DNA of 61,644 nucleotides, from NCBI GenBank assembly GCA_002482765.1, contig DLGP01000095.1, positions 201 through 61,844 on the forward strand, written 5' to 3'. The position numbers and the translations under genes were made by a program. This document shows, piece after piece, positions 50,662-59,640 of this stretch. Each line of letters starts with the position of its first letter. Within the stretch, counting starts at the first letter, position 1. The DNA is from Alphaproteobacteria bacterium UBA7691. Lineage in GTDB: Bacteria > Pseudomonadota > Alphaproteobacteria > Ferrovibrionales > Ferrovibrionaceae. The notes beneath the pieces were generated by a model. It did no database searches, was not told the origin of the DNA, and saw only the letters and a list, made by a program, of their open reading frames with translations.

Positions 50662-50873
50662 GTGGTTGGCGGCTGATCGAATGGCGGCGCTGTGCCGTTT
50701 CGTCTATCCCCTCTCCTGCCCTGCCATGCCGCCAGACATGCTGGCGCTATGGCGATAACCGCCCAGGCTATAACGACCCAGGCCGACGCAGCTGGCGTCG
50801 GTAATGGCTTTTTCAAGTGCCGGGTTGTGCTGCGGGCGGGACATTGGGCGGGGTCATTCCAAGAGGAGATCGG

Positions 50874-51008
50874 ATGAGCAGCGTTTATTATGGGCTGCTT
50901 ACCCTGTCAATAACAAAATCATTACGGGTATTTTGGCCTCAGAAAAAAAGGCGCAGCAAGACGGCTGCCGCCGACTCCAAGACAGGCAGCGCCAAACAAT
51001 CGCCATAA
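50874..51008 (+). CDS. Possible small protein (44 residues)
   Basis: An ATG at 50874 has a good GAGGAG Shine-Dalgarno 6 bases upstream (50862-50868). The 44-residue product has a hydrophobic start, then a basic region K-K-R-R-S-K and ends in S-P. No family is recognised. The region is AT-rich. It could be a real small basic peptide or chance; no neighbour suggests a role. Confidence 0.3.
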   Translation: MSSVYYGLLTLSITKSLRVFWPQKKRRSKTAAADSKTGSAKQSP

Positions 51009-51152
51009 TGCAGCCTATTTCATGGGCAATTGAGCGCAAGATGCTGTATAATTATGCATCATATATAGGCGGTGGATAAAAAGCCGGCGCGATTCGCTGT
51101 GGATTCGCCCACGAATCGATAGGGAATCCCGATTTGTTGCACCGCAGAGCAG

Positions 51153-51168
51153 TGGCACGGTTCTTGTA
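51153..51168 (+). promoter_or_regulatory. Sigma54-like promoter upstream of amtB
   Basis: TGGCACG-N4-TTGTA (51153-51168) fits the -24/-12 consensus TGGCACG-N4-TTGCA with one change at the critical -12 GC (GT here). It lies about 108 bases before the amtB ATG. Ammonium transporter genes are commonly activated by NtrC at sigma54 promoters under nitrogen limitation. Confidence 0.6.
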
Positions 51169-51275
51169 AACCCATATTCCGAGGCGCGCACCAGGGTGGG
51201 TCAGCCGGTCCGGACAAAGTGCGACGGGCGGCGATCGGCAGGTGGTGCGGGTCACCAAGCAGGAGGTTATCGACA

Positions 51276-52631
51276 ATGCCACGTCTTTCCGTTTCGGCGA
51301 TGCCCGCCGTTTCCCAGACTTACGGCCGCCAACTCGGCTGGCTGATGCTTGCGCTGGCAGCAATGCTGGCGCTGTTGCCGTTCCATGCCTTCGCCGCCGA
51401 TGAAGCGCCGAAGTTTGATACCGGCGACACCGCCTGGATGCTCACCTCCACCGTGCTGGTGCTGATGATGACCATCCCGGGCCTGGCCCTGTTCTACGGC
51501 GGCATGGTCCGCAAGATGAACGTGCTCACCATCATGATGCAGTCCTTCGCCATCACCTGCCTGGTGACGGTGCTGTGGATGATCATCGGCTACAGCCTGG
51601 CCTTCTCGCCGGGCAACGCGATCATCGGCGGCTTCGGCAACCTGTTCCTGTCCGGCATTGCCATCGACAGCGTGAACGATCTGGCCAAGACCATCCCGGA
51701 ATCGGTGTTCCTGACCTTCCAGCTCACCTTCGCCATCATCACCCCGGCGCTGATCACCGGCGCCTTTGCCGACCGCATGAAATTCTCGGCCATGCTGTGG
51801 TTCATCGGCCTGTGGCTGATCTTCGTCTATGCGCCGGTGGCCCATATGGTGTGGGGCGGCGGTCTGATGGGCGAGATGGGCGTGCTCGACTTTGCCGGCG
51901 GCACCGTGGTGCATATCAATGCCGGCATCGCCGGCCTGGTGGCCTGCATCGTCATCGGCAAGCGCATGGGCTATGGCAAGTCCAGCCATGCGCCGCATAA
52001 CCTGACGCTGTCGATCATCGGCGCCAGCCTGCTGTGGGTCGGCTGGTTCGGCTTCAATGCCGGCTCTGCCGCCGGTGCCAATGTCAATGCCGGCATGGCC
52101 ATGCTGGTGACCCAGATCGCCACCGCCGCTGCGGCTCTGGCCTGGATGTTTGCCGAGTGGATTGCCCGTGGCAAGCCCAGCGTGCTCGGCATCATCTCCG
52201 GCGCCGTTGCCGGCCTGGTTGCCATCACCCCGGCTGCCGGTTTTGTCGATCCGATGGGTTCGCTCATCATCGGCCTGATCTCCGGCGTGGTCTGCTTCGT
52301 CTCCGCCACCAGCATCAAGAATGCGCTCGGTTATGACGACAGCCTGGATGCCTTCGGTGTCCATGGTGTTGGCGGCATCGTCGGCGCCATCCTCACCGGT
52401 GTCTTCGCCAAGGCGGCGATTGCCGGCAAGGATGCCCCGCTCGGCCTGCTGGACGGCAATGGCGGCCAGGTGCTGACCCAGATCTATGGTGTGCTGATCA
52501 CCATCGTGTTTACCGGGGTTGTCACCTTGATCATCCTCAAGATCGTTGACTGGACCATCGGTCTGCGTGTCGACGAGGCCACCGAACGTGACGGCCTCGA
52601 TCTCAATCTGCACGGCGAGACGGTGCAGTAA
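51276..52631 (+). CDS. amtB: Ammonium transporter
   Basis: 451 residues from ATG 51276, with AGGAGG nine bases upstream. A signal-peptide-like segment (about 18-40) precedes the first helix; about eleven helices follow. The pore twin-His motifs are V-V-H-I-N-A-G and V-H-G-V-G-G. It imports ammonium/ammonia through a trimeric channel. The usual partner glnK is absent at this locus. A sigma54-like promoter lies upstream and a strong terminator follows at 52645-52693. Confidence 0.95.
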   Translation: MPRLSVSAMPAVSQTYGRQLGWLMLALAAMLALLPFHAFAADEAPKFDTGDTAWMLTSTVLVLMMTIPGLALFYGGMVRKMNVLTIMMQSFAITCLVTVLWMIIGYSLAFSPGNAIIGGFGNLFLSGIAIDSVNDLAKTIPESVFLTFQLTFAIITPALITGAFADRMKFSAMLWFIGLWLIFVYAPVAHMVWGGGLMGEMGVLDFAGGTVVHINAGIAGLVACIVIGKRMGYGKSSHAPHNLTLSIIGASLLWVGWFGFNAGSAAGANVNAGMAMLVTQIATAAAALAWMFAEWIARGKPSVLGIISGAVAGLVAITPAAGFVDPMGSLIIGLISGVVCFVSATSIKNALGYDDSLDAFGVHGVGGIVGAILTGVFAKAAIAGKDAPLGLLDGNGGQVLTQIYGVLITIVFTGVVTLIILKIVDWTIGLRVDEATERDGLDLNLHGETVQ

Positions 52632-52644
52632 GACGCGCATACTT

Positions 52645-52693
52645 GCAGCCCGGGCCGACACACCCACCCGTTTGCCCGGGCTGCATCTTTTCT
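52645..52693 (+). terminator. Rho-independent terminator after amtB
   Basis: GCAGCCCGGGC (52645-52655) and GCCCGGGCTGC (52674-52684) pair perfectly around an 18-base loop and are followed by ATCTTTTCTCTT. It is a standard terminator 13 bases after the amtB stop. Confidence 0.9.
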
Positions 52694-52781
52694 CTTCCCG
52701 CCGCCTAGCCAATCCCCTACTCTCAGTGTGTGATTACCAGTCATAGTCGAATTGCAGAGCAAAGATCTTCAGGGGAATGCG

Positions 52782-54272
52782 ATGCCCGCCTTCGATGAAA
52801 TGACCGACGCCGCGGGTGGCGTGCGCCTTCCCTACCAGGGTTATGCCAAGTGGCTGAAAAACGCCCCGGCCGACATGCCGGCGAAGCGCCGCCACGAAGC
52901 CGACACGCTGTTCCGTCGCCTCGGCATCACCTTCGCCGTTTATGGCGAGGGCGGCGACACCGAACGCCTGATCCCCTTTGATATTGTGCCGCGTATCCTG
53001 GCCGCCTCGGAATGGGCGCGCCTCAAACGTGGCCTGGAGCAGCGGGTCAAGGCATTGAATGCCTTCCTGCACGATATCTACCATGACCAGGAGATCATCC
53101 GCGCCGGCAAGATCCCCGCCGACCTGATCCTGGGCAATGAGCAATTCACCACCGCCATGGCCGGCTTCCGCGTGCCACATGGCATCTACACCCATATCGC
53201 CGGCATCGATGTGGTGCGCACGGCCGAGAATGATTTTTTTGTGCTGGAGGATAATGCGCGCACGCCGAGCGGGGTCAGCTACATGCTGGAAAACCGCGAA
53301 GCCATGATGCGGCTGTTCCCGGATCTGTTCGGCCAGGTGCGCGTGGCGCCGGTTGGCCATTATGCCGATGCCTTGCTGCAAACCCTGCGCGAGGCAGCGC
53401 CGCCGAATTGCAATGAAGAACCCACCGTCGCGCTGCTGACACCGGGCGTCTACAACTCGGCCTATTTTGAGCATGTTTTCCTGGCCGAGCAGATGGGTAT
53501 CGAGCTGGTGGAAGGCTCCGATCTGGTGGTGAAGGACCGCATCGTCTACATGCGCATGGTCGGCGGCCTCAAGCGGGTGGATGTGATCTATCGCCGGCTG
53601 GATGATGCTTTCCTCGATCCGCAGGCCTTCCGCAAGGATTCGATGATCGGCGTGCCGGGCCTGTTCGCCGCCTACAAGGCCGGCAATATCACCATCACCA
53701 ACGCAGTCGGCACCGGCGTGGCTGATGACAAGTCGGTTTATCCCTATGTGCCCGACATGGTGCGCTTCTATCTCGGCGAAGAACCTTTGCTTGCCAATGT
53801 GCCCACCCACATCCTGCGCCGGCCGGATGATCTGAAATACACCCTGGAGCATCTGGCGGAGCTGGTGGTGAAGGAAGTGCATGGCTCGGGCGGCTACGGC
53901 ATGCTGGTCGGGCCGCGCGCCAGCAAGGCCGAGATCGAGGCTTTCCGCGCCAAGATCATCGCCAAGCCGGAAGCCTATATCGCGCAGCCGACTTTGGCGC
54001 TTTCCACCTGCCCCACCTTTGTCGAGCAGGGCCTGGCGCCGCGCCATGTTGACCTGCGGCCGTTTGTGCTCTCAGGCAACACCACCCGCATCGTGCCGGG
54101 CGGCCTCACCCGCGTGGCTCTGCGCGAAGGCTCGCTGGTGGTGAATTCCAGCCAGGGCGGCGGCACCAAGGATACCTGGGTGCTGGAACCTTTGCCGGGC
54201 GAAGTCATGCCAGAGGAAGATACCGCCGAGGGCCAGGCGCAGTCCCAGTCCCAGTCGGCAGGAGGCGCCTGA
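52782..54272 (+). CDS. Circularly permuted ATP-grasp protein (type 2)
   Basis: 496 residues from ATG 52782, preceded by AGGGGA; the frame continues upstream to a TTG at 52752 but that start is weaker. The CP_ATPgrasp_2 fold is recognised by Y-G-E-G-G-D-T-E-R-L-I-P-F-D near the start, N-A-R-T-P-S-G-V-S-Y near 175 and H-G-S-G-G-Y-G-M near 370. These proteins are probable peptide or amide ligases. It is the first gene of the Anbu locus; the alpha-E gene starts one base after its stop. Confidence 0.9.
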   Translation: MPAFDEMTDAAGGVRLPYQGYAKWLKNAPADMPAKRRHEADTLFRRLGITFAVYGEGGDTERLIPFDIVPRILAASEWARLKRGLEQRVKALNAFLHDIYHDQEIIRAGKIPADLILGNEQFTTAMAGFRVPHGIYTHIAGIDVVRTAENDFFVLEDNARTPSGVSYMLENREAMMRLFPDLFGQVRVAPVGHYADALLQTLREAAPPNCNEEPTVALLTPGVYNSAYFEHVFLAEQMGIELVEGSDLVVKDRIVYMRMVGGLKRVDVIYRRLDDAFLDPQAFRKDSMIGVPGLFAAYKAGNITITNAVGTGVADDKSVYPYVPDMVRFYLGEEPLLANVPTHILRRPDDLKYTLEHLAELVVKEVHGSGGYGMLVGPRASKAEIEAFRAKIIAKPEAYIAQPTLALSTCPTFVEQGLAPRHVDLRPFVLSGNTTRIVPGGLTRVALREGSLVVNSSQGGGTKDTWVLEPLPGEVMPEEDTAEGQAQSQSQSAGGA

Positions 54273-54273
54273 A

Positions 54274-55215
54274 ATGCTCAGCCGCGCCGCCGATAATCTC
54301 TACTGGATGATGCGTTATGTGGAACGCGCCGAAAATATGGCGCGTATGCTGGATGTGACACATCGCATGTCGCTGATGGGTGCCGATACCGGCATGAACC
54401 AGTGGGATGCGGCCCTGATCATTGCCGGCGCCGACAAGCCGTTTGCGCTGCGCGGCGGCAGTGCCACGCCGCGCTCGGTGATCGATTTCCTCGCCTTCGC
54501 GCCGGATAATCCCTCCTCCATCGCCGCCTGCCTCAAGGGCGCGCGCGAAAATGCCCGCGCCATGCGGGCGCAGATCACCAACGAAGCCTGGGAAAGCATC
54601 AACGCCGCCTGGCTGGAAATGCGCACCCTGACGCTCGACAAGGTGGAAGCCGATGGCCTGCGCGGCTTTTTTGATTGGGTGCGGGATCGCTCGCATCTGT
54701 TTCGCGGCGTGGCGGAAGGCACCATGCAACGCGGCGATGCCTATCGTTTCATGCGGCTCGGCACGCTGATTGAACGCGCTGATTCCACCGCGCGTATCCT
54801 GGATGTGAAATACCATATCCTGCTGCCCAGCCCGCGCGATGTCGGCGGCGCCGTGGATTATTATCAATGGGGCGCGCTGCTGCGCTCGGTCTCGTCTTTC
54901 CGCATCTACCGGCAGATCTACCGCGACAGCATCACGCCGCTGCGCGTGGCGGAATTGCTCATCCTGCGTGATGACATGCCGCGCAGCCTGCATAACTGCT
55001 TCGCCGAGATTGTCGATATCATGCAGCATCTGCGCCAGCATTACCGGCGCGATTATGAATCGGTGCGGCTGGCCGAAAGGCTTTTGATGAAGCTGCGTTA
55101 TGGCAGCATCGACGAGATCGTGGCCAAGGGCCTGCACGAATATCTCACCGAGGCGATCGACCAGAATATCGAACTGGGCAGCATGATCGCGCAGGATTTT
55201 ATGCATTCGACGTGA
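54274..55215 (+). CDS. Alpha-E domain protein
   Basis: 313 residues. The start M-L-S-R-A-A-D-N-L-Y-W-M-M-R-Y-V-E-R-A-E is diagnostic of the helical alpha-E family. Alpha-E genes lie beside circularly permuted ATP-grasp genes and often beside Anbu and a transglutaminase-like gene. Biochemical role unknown; a scaffold or ligase partner is likely. The expected transglutaminase gene is not next; repeats and a chemoreceptor gene follow. Confidence 0.9.
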   Translation: MLSRAADNLYWMMRYVERAENMARMLDVTHRMSLMGADTGMNQWDAALIIAGADKPFALRGGSATPRSVIDFLAFAPDNPSSIAACLKGARENARAMRAQITNEAWESINAAWLEMRTLTLDKVEADGLRGFFDWVRDRSHLFRGVAEGTMQRGDAYRFMRLGTLIERADSTARILDVKYHILLPSPRDVGGAVDYYQWGALLRSVSSFRIYRQIYRDSITPLRVAELLILRDDMPRSLHNCFAEIVDIMQHLRQHYRRDYESVRLAERLLMKLRYGSIDEIVAKGLHEYLTEAIDQNIELGSMIAQDFMHST

Positions 55216-55261
55216 GGGCTGGTCGCCTTCAACTCCAACCACCCCCCGCCCGCGCGAAAAA

Positions 55262-55717
55262 TCGTCATGCCCGGGCTTGACCCACTGCTGTCCGGTTTAG
55301 TTTTTTGTCGGAGCGTCGAAAGACCCGGCATTACTGAGGTTTTGGAACTTCGTGCCCTGAGCAGACAGGAAATCAGCGCTGCTGAAATATCACGGCGCTC
55401 AAATCCATCACCCTCTCCATCGTCATGCCCGGGCTTGACCCGGGCATCCCATTTTCCCAGGAATTCAGGCATATTTTTGCAAAAACGGGATGCCCGCTTT
55501 CGCGGGCATGACGACTTTCTGGGGGGCGCTAACAGCGGCATCGGATTAAACCGGACAGCAGTGGGCTTGACCCGGGCATCTCATTTTTGACTGTTTTACG
55601 ATAATTTCTCCAATTGGAGAAAGATCCCCGGGTCAAGCCCGGGGATGACGACGGAGGGGAGGCTCAATCGGACAAAAGTTAAACCGGACAGCCGTGGGTC
55701 AAGCCCGGGCATGGCGA
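55262..55717. mobile_element. Nested MITE-like element with about 50-base terminal inverted repeats
   Basis: The ends 55262-55312 and 55668-55717 are near-perfect inverted repeats of about 50 bases, each made of the REP-like CATGCCCGGGCTTGACCCAC joined to GCTGTCCGGTTTA. A second copy of the inner end (TTAAACCGGACAGCAGT) occurs at 55546-55562, flanked by GGGCTTGACCC on both left and right junctions, as if a target of 11 bases was duplicated. There is no transposase gene. It may be a remnant of an insertion sequence inside a REP-like repeat. Confidence 0.7.
55421..55513. repeat. REP/MITE-like palindromic element, copy B
   Basis: A complete copy of the element seen at 17884-17968: it begins CGTCATGCCCGGGC and ends with the CCCGCTTTCGCGGG hairpin and ATGACG. 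It lies within the larger nested element. A related end, ATCCCCGGG...GGGGATGACG, occurs at 55624-55650. Confidence 0.85.
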
Positions 55718-55723
55718 TTTAGG

Positions 55724-58648
55724 TCAATTGCGGAAATGCTGCGCAATGCGACTCTGTGCTGCCGCATCGGCCTGATACCGCACCGCCACCATGCCGTCTT
55801 CCACCCGCACCACTTTGGCCGTGGCATCAAAGCTGATGCCGATGCTTTTGATTTCGGCGCGCAGCCGTAGGTCGTCGCCCATACGCGGCGCCGGCTCCAT
55901 GCGGCCGAAAAGCAGGCCATACTGGCTCCAGTTTTCGGCGCGATAGCTCTTGCCATTCACGGTCACGCTGTCATTGGCGCCGCAATCAAAGCGGCTGTCG
56001 CGGCGGCGCTCGGCCAGGCTGGCGCCGCTGCGGTCGAAGAAGGCAACCAGGCCGGCCAGTTCCTTGGCCTGGAAGGCCAGATTCTGGGTGGCGGCGCTGG
56101 TTTCTTCCACCAGTGCGCCGTTGCGCTGGGTCATCTCGTCCATATTGGCGATGGCGGTATTGATCTCCTGCATGGCTTTCGCCTGCTCGCCGCTGGCGGC
56201 GGCAATATCCGCCACCAGGTCGCTGGCCTGCTTGATCGCGGTGACAATCTCCTCCAGCGAACGGCCGGTCTGGCTCACCAGGTCCACGCCAACCTTGACC
56301 TGGGCATTGGAGCTTGAGATCAGGCCCTTGATATCCTTTGAGGCATTGGCGGAACGCTGCGCCAGGCTGCGCACCTCCTGCGCCACCACCGCAAAGCCTT
56401 TGCCGGCCTCGCCGGCACGCGCCGCCTCCACGCTGGCATTCAGCGCCAAAAGGTTGGTCTGGAAGGCAATCTCGTCGATCAGGCCGATGATGTCGCTGAT
56501 ACGCTGCGCGCCGGCTTCAATCTCGCCCATTGCCTGCACGGCCTGCTGCACCACCCTGCCGCCCTTGGCCGCGGTGTCGCGCGCCGTGGCGGCGCGGTGA
56601 TTGGCGGCCTGGGCATTCTCGGCCGTCTGCCGCACGGTTTCAGTCACCTGCTGCATCGCCGCTGCCGATTGCTCCAGCGTCGCCGCCTGGCTTTCGGTGC
56701 GATGCGCCAGATCCTGGGTGCCGGTGGCGATCTCGTCGGCCGAGTTGTTGACATTGCCGGCGGTGACACCGATCTGGCCGGTGATCTCGCTCAGCTTGTC
56801 GATGGTGGCATTGCAATTTTCCTGCAAGCGCTGCAACTGGCCGTCATAGTCGCCATTCATGCGCTTGTTGAGCTGGCCATGCGCCAGCGCATCCAGCACG
56901 CCATCCAGTTCGTTCACCGCCTTGGCCATGGTATCCACCACGCCATTGATGCCGGCGGCCACATCGCGCAGGAAGCCGCTTTTGCCTTCCAGCGCCACGC
57001 GCTGGCTGAAATCGCCATGCTGGGCGGCCTGCACCAGGCTGGCCACCTCGCCCTGCACCAACACCTGGCCGGTCACATCGCGCCATTCCATGGCGGCGCC
57101 CAGCCGTTTGCCGGTGGCATCAAAAACCGGCACCACGATGAGGTCGAAGGTCATGCCGCCAAGCTTCAATGCGGTGAAATACGGCGCCTTCAATTCGGCC
57201 AGCAGGCGCTGCTGATGCGCCGGGTTCTTGTGGAAGCCGTCGATATTGCTGCCCACCAGCTTGCTGGCGTCAAAATGCGGCAGGTCGGCACGGATCGCCG
57301 TCTGCTTGGCACTGAAGGTTTCCTGGGCGGCGCGGTTGATGAAAAAGATGCGCCGCTCTGTATCCACCAGCATCACCGGATTAGCCATGCTGTTCAGGGT
57401 TTCGCGGGTCTGCAAGCCGGTGACGATACGGTCGCGCACCACCAGCAGGCCACGCATTGCGCTGCCGATTTCATCCTGGCGCTCGCTGCCCTGGGTGTTG
57501 ATATCCACCTTGCCGTCAGACAGGTCGGTCATGCCCTGCACCAGGCGCAGGATCGGGCGGGCAAAGGCGGCGCCATAAGGCAGGCCAATCGCCAGTGCAG
57601 CAACCAGCGCGGCGATGAACACGGCGATCAATTCCCATTCAACTTCGTTCAGTGTCTCGAATACCTGGCTCGACGGCACACGCACCAGCACTGACCATTC
57701 CAGGCCGGGATAGCCATAGGCGCCAACGCTGTGGAAATAGCCGGTCACCTGCCTGATGCCGCTGCGTGAATTGATGCTTTCCATGCCGCCGGAGCGTTTC
57801 GCCACCGCCTCGCGTGCTGCAACCACGCCATTCTCGGCCAGATTCAGCCGGCCAATCGTGCCCCAATCGCGCTGGTATTTGCCGCCGGCCAGCTTGCCGT
57901 CATCATAATCCACCAGCAGCACGCCCTTGGGATCAAGCACCGAGATCAGCGCATGATCCATACCGCCGATCTCAAATTGTTTATGCGCAGCTTCGGCAAT
58001 GTCCTCCACCAGTTCCATGCCGGCAAAATTGGCCCATACCGCCACGGTCTTGCCGGCTTCATCCTGCACCGGCGCGGCAAAGATCATGGCAAAATCACTG
58101 CCGGCATAAAGCCCGCTCAGTTCGGCATGGCGCATCGGCTGCTCCACCACGCTGCCGGTAAAGCCGTCTCGGCCCTGGAGGAAACGCCCGGCCAGCACCG
58201 CTTTGAGCCAGCCGGCATCGGCATAGCTGCGCTGGTAAAGCGCGGCGGTATCCAGCGGTTTGCCGAGGGCGTCCTTGCTGTTCACCGCCAGCACGCGGCC
58301 TTCCGGCGAAACCAGCAGCATCAGCTTGTAGATGCCGTAATTGACCATGTAGCGGTCCATCGACAATACCAGCGGGTTGTTCGTGGCGCCCGGGCGGCCC
58401 CAATTGGCCGGGTCGAGCGCGGCGCTGTTATAGCCAAAGGCCTGCACATCGCCGTAACGTTCGAACAGGTTGCGGTCGATCACATCGGAGACGCTCAAAG
58501 CCATTGAGGCGAGCCGGTCGATGCCGTCCTGACGGAATTTTTCCACCTGGTAGAACAGGATACCGCCCAGCAGCAGCAAGGGGATCACGGCAAAGGCCAC
58601 CAGGGCGGCAACGATCTTGCCCCGGATACCCAGTTTCAACTTCGGCAT
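55724..58648 (-). CDS. Methyl-accepting chemotaxis protein with C-terminal PilZ domain
   Basis: 974 residues from ATG 58648, preceded by GGGAG. Layout: membrane helix about 10-33, periplasmic dCache-like sensor to about 350, second helix about 352-372, HAMP, a PAS domain (about 440-555), a second HAMP-like region, and a signalling helix pair with the conserved hairpin E-I-A-F-Q-T-N-L-L-A-L-N-A near 745. The last about 90 residues form a PilZ domain with R-R-R-D-S-R and N-W-S-Q-Y-G, the intact c-di-GMP binding motifs. It probably links c-di-GMP level to chemotaxis through CheA/CheW. No che genes are adjacent. Confidence 0.93.
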   Translation of the reverse strand: MPKLKLGIRGKIVAALVAFAVIPLLLLGGILFYQVEKFRQDGIDRLASMALSVSDVIDRNLFERYGDVQAFGYNSAALDPANWGRPGATNNPLVLSMDRYMVNYGIYKLMLLVSPEGRVLAVNSKDALGKPLDTAALYQRSYADAGWLKAVLAGRFLQGRDGFTGSVVEQPMRHAELSGLYAGSDFAMIFAAPVQDEAGKTVAVWANFAGMELVEDIAEAAHKQFEIGGMDHALISVLDPKGVLLVDYDDGKLAGGKYQRDWGTIGRLNLAENGVVAAREAVAKRSGGMESINSRSGIRQVTGYFHSVGAYGYPGLEWSVLVRVPSSQVFETLNEVEWELIAVFIAALVAALAIGLPYGAAFARPILRLVQGMTDLSDGKVDINTQGSERQDEIGSAMRGLLVVRDRIVTGLQTRETLNSMANPVMLVDTERRIFFINRAAQETFSAKQTAIRADLPHFDASKLVGSNIDGFHKNPAHQQRLLAELKAPYFTALKLGGMTFDLIVVPVFDATGKRLGAAMEWRDVTGQVLVQGEVASLVQAAQHGDFSQRVALEGKSGFLRDVAAGINGVVDTMAKAVNELDGVLDALAHGQLNKRMNGDYDGQLQRLQENCNATIDKLSEITGQIGVTAGNVNNSADEIATGTQDLAHRTESQAATLEQSAAAMQQVTETVRQTAENAQAANHRAATARDTAAKGGRVVQQAVQAMGEIEAGAQRISDIIGLIDEIAFQTNLLALNASVEAARAGEAGKGFAVVAQEVRSLAQRSANASKDIKGLISSSNAQVKVGVDLVSQTGRSLEEIVTAIKQASDLVADIAAASGEQAKAMQEINTAIANMDEMTQRNGALVEETSAATQNLAFQAKELAGLVAFFDRSGASLAERRRDSRFDCGANDSVTVNGKSYRAENWSQYGLLFGRMEPAPRMGDDLRLRAEIKSIGISFDATAKVVRVEDGMVAVRYQADAAAQSRIAQHFRN

Positions 58649-58892
58649 GGTCAACTCCCGGCAAACAGAAAGGCGCCTGGCGATTGGCCGGCGCGCGTGC
58701 AGTGGTGTCTGAATTCTCCACCGAAAGATGCCTATAGGCGCGACGCTTTTCACATAACTTTAAGGTAAGAAACTGCCCTGTTAGCGAGAATTAACGAGCC
58801 ATGGCAGCATCTTGCGCTGGCGCCGGGGCTTCAAGCCGGCATCCGGCTGCGGCTATACTCATAACCATGTCACCAGCCGGGATTACCGTTTC

Positions 58893-59630
58893 ATGACCTA
58901 TTGCGTTGGCCTCAACCTTCAGGACGGGCTGGTCATGCTGGCCGATAGCCGCACCAATGCCGGCGTCGACAGCATTGCCACTTTCGGCAAGATGCATCTC
59001 TGGCAGCAGCCCGGCGAGCGGGTGCTCAGCCTGTGCACCGCCGGCAACCTGTCGCTGAGCCAGTCGGTGGTGTCGCTGCTCAATGGCGGCTTTGTTGATC
59101 ATGAGGGCCGCGAGCATGATCTGCTCAAGGCCGGCCGTATGTTCGAGGCTGCCGGCATTGTCGGCGCCGCGATCCGCGAAGTGGCGCGGCGCGATGGCGA
59201 GGCGCTCAAGCAGCAGGGGATCGAGCCCAATCTTTCCATGCTGCTGGGCGGCCAGATCCTGGGCCGGCCGCCGCAGCTTTACATGCTGTATTATGCCGGC
59301 AATTTTATCCGTGCCACCCAGGACACGCCGTTTTTGCAGATCGGCGAGGCGAAATACGGCAAGCCGATCCTGGATCGGGTGATCCGGCCCGATACCTCGC
59401 TGTTGCAGGCGGCGAAATGTGCGCTGATCTCGATGGATTCCACCCTGCGCTCAAATATCTCGGTCGGCCTGCCGCTCGATCTGCTGATCCTGCGCAAGGA
59501 TGAATTCAAGCCGGCGCTGCATCGCCGCATCGATGCCGATGATCCGTATTTCAACGATATCCGGGTGCGCTGGAGCGAAGGCCTGCGCTCGGTCTTCGCC
59601 ACCGTGCCAGACCCCGATTGGGGGCTGTGA
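58893..59630 (+). CDS. Proteasome-type protease Anbu (HslV-like)
   Basis: 245 residues from ATG 58893. M-T-Y-C-V-G-L places a Thr at position 2 that becomes the N-terminal nucleophile after Met removal, and D-S-R-T-N-A-G-V-D is the family signature. Anbu assembles into helical or ring-like particles related to proteasome beta subunits. Homologues are encoded beside ATP-grasp, alpha-E and transglutaminase genes. Here it is 3.7 kb from alpha-E, with the chemoreceptor gene on the opposite strand in between. Confidence 0.9.
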   Translation: MTYCVGLNLQDGLVMLADSRTNAGVDSIATFGKMHLWQQPGERVLSLCTAGNLSLSQSVVSLLNGGFVDHEGREHDLLKAGRMFEAAGIVGAAIREVARRDGEALKQQGIEPNLSMLLGGQILGRPPQLYMLYYAGNFIRATQDTPFLQIGEAKYGKPILDRVIRPDTSLLQAAKCALISMDSTLRSNISVGLPLDLLILRKDEFKPALHRRIDADDPYFNDIRVRWSEGLRSVFATVPDPDWGL

Positions 59631-59640
59631 GCCGGTTGCC

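Larger units (their letters stand above)
50609..51275. other. Intergenic and leader region between rtcB and amtB
   Basis: This 667-base gap carries the leader terminator (50623-50661), a possible 44-residue reading frame (50874-51008) and a sigma54-like promoter for amtB (51153-51168). I see no tRNA, no P-II (glnK) gene and no other family. The part 50880-51070 is AT-rich compared with the surroundings. Confidence 0.6.
55216..55723. other. Gene-free repeat cluster
   Basis: This 508-base gap is packed with nested palindromic repeats described separately (55262-55717 and 55421-55513), with no convincing gene. It may mark the site where the transglutaminase gene expected in Anbu loci was lost. 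Confidence 0.7.

Noticed and set aside
50247..50816. Possible leader peptide on the minus strand ahead of rtcB
   Set aside because: It starts with TTG without a ribosome site and reads through the terminator into rtcB in another frame; no support for translation.
51030..51052. TTGAGC and TATAAT as a housekeeping promoter before amtB
   Set aside because: The spacer is only 11 bases, too short.
55216..55723. CRISPR array in the repeat cluster
   Set aside because: Repeats are inverted and nested, not regularly spaced direct repeats, and no cas genes are present.
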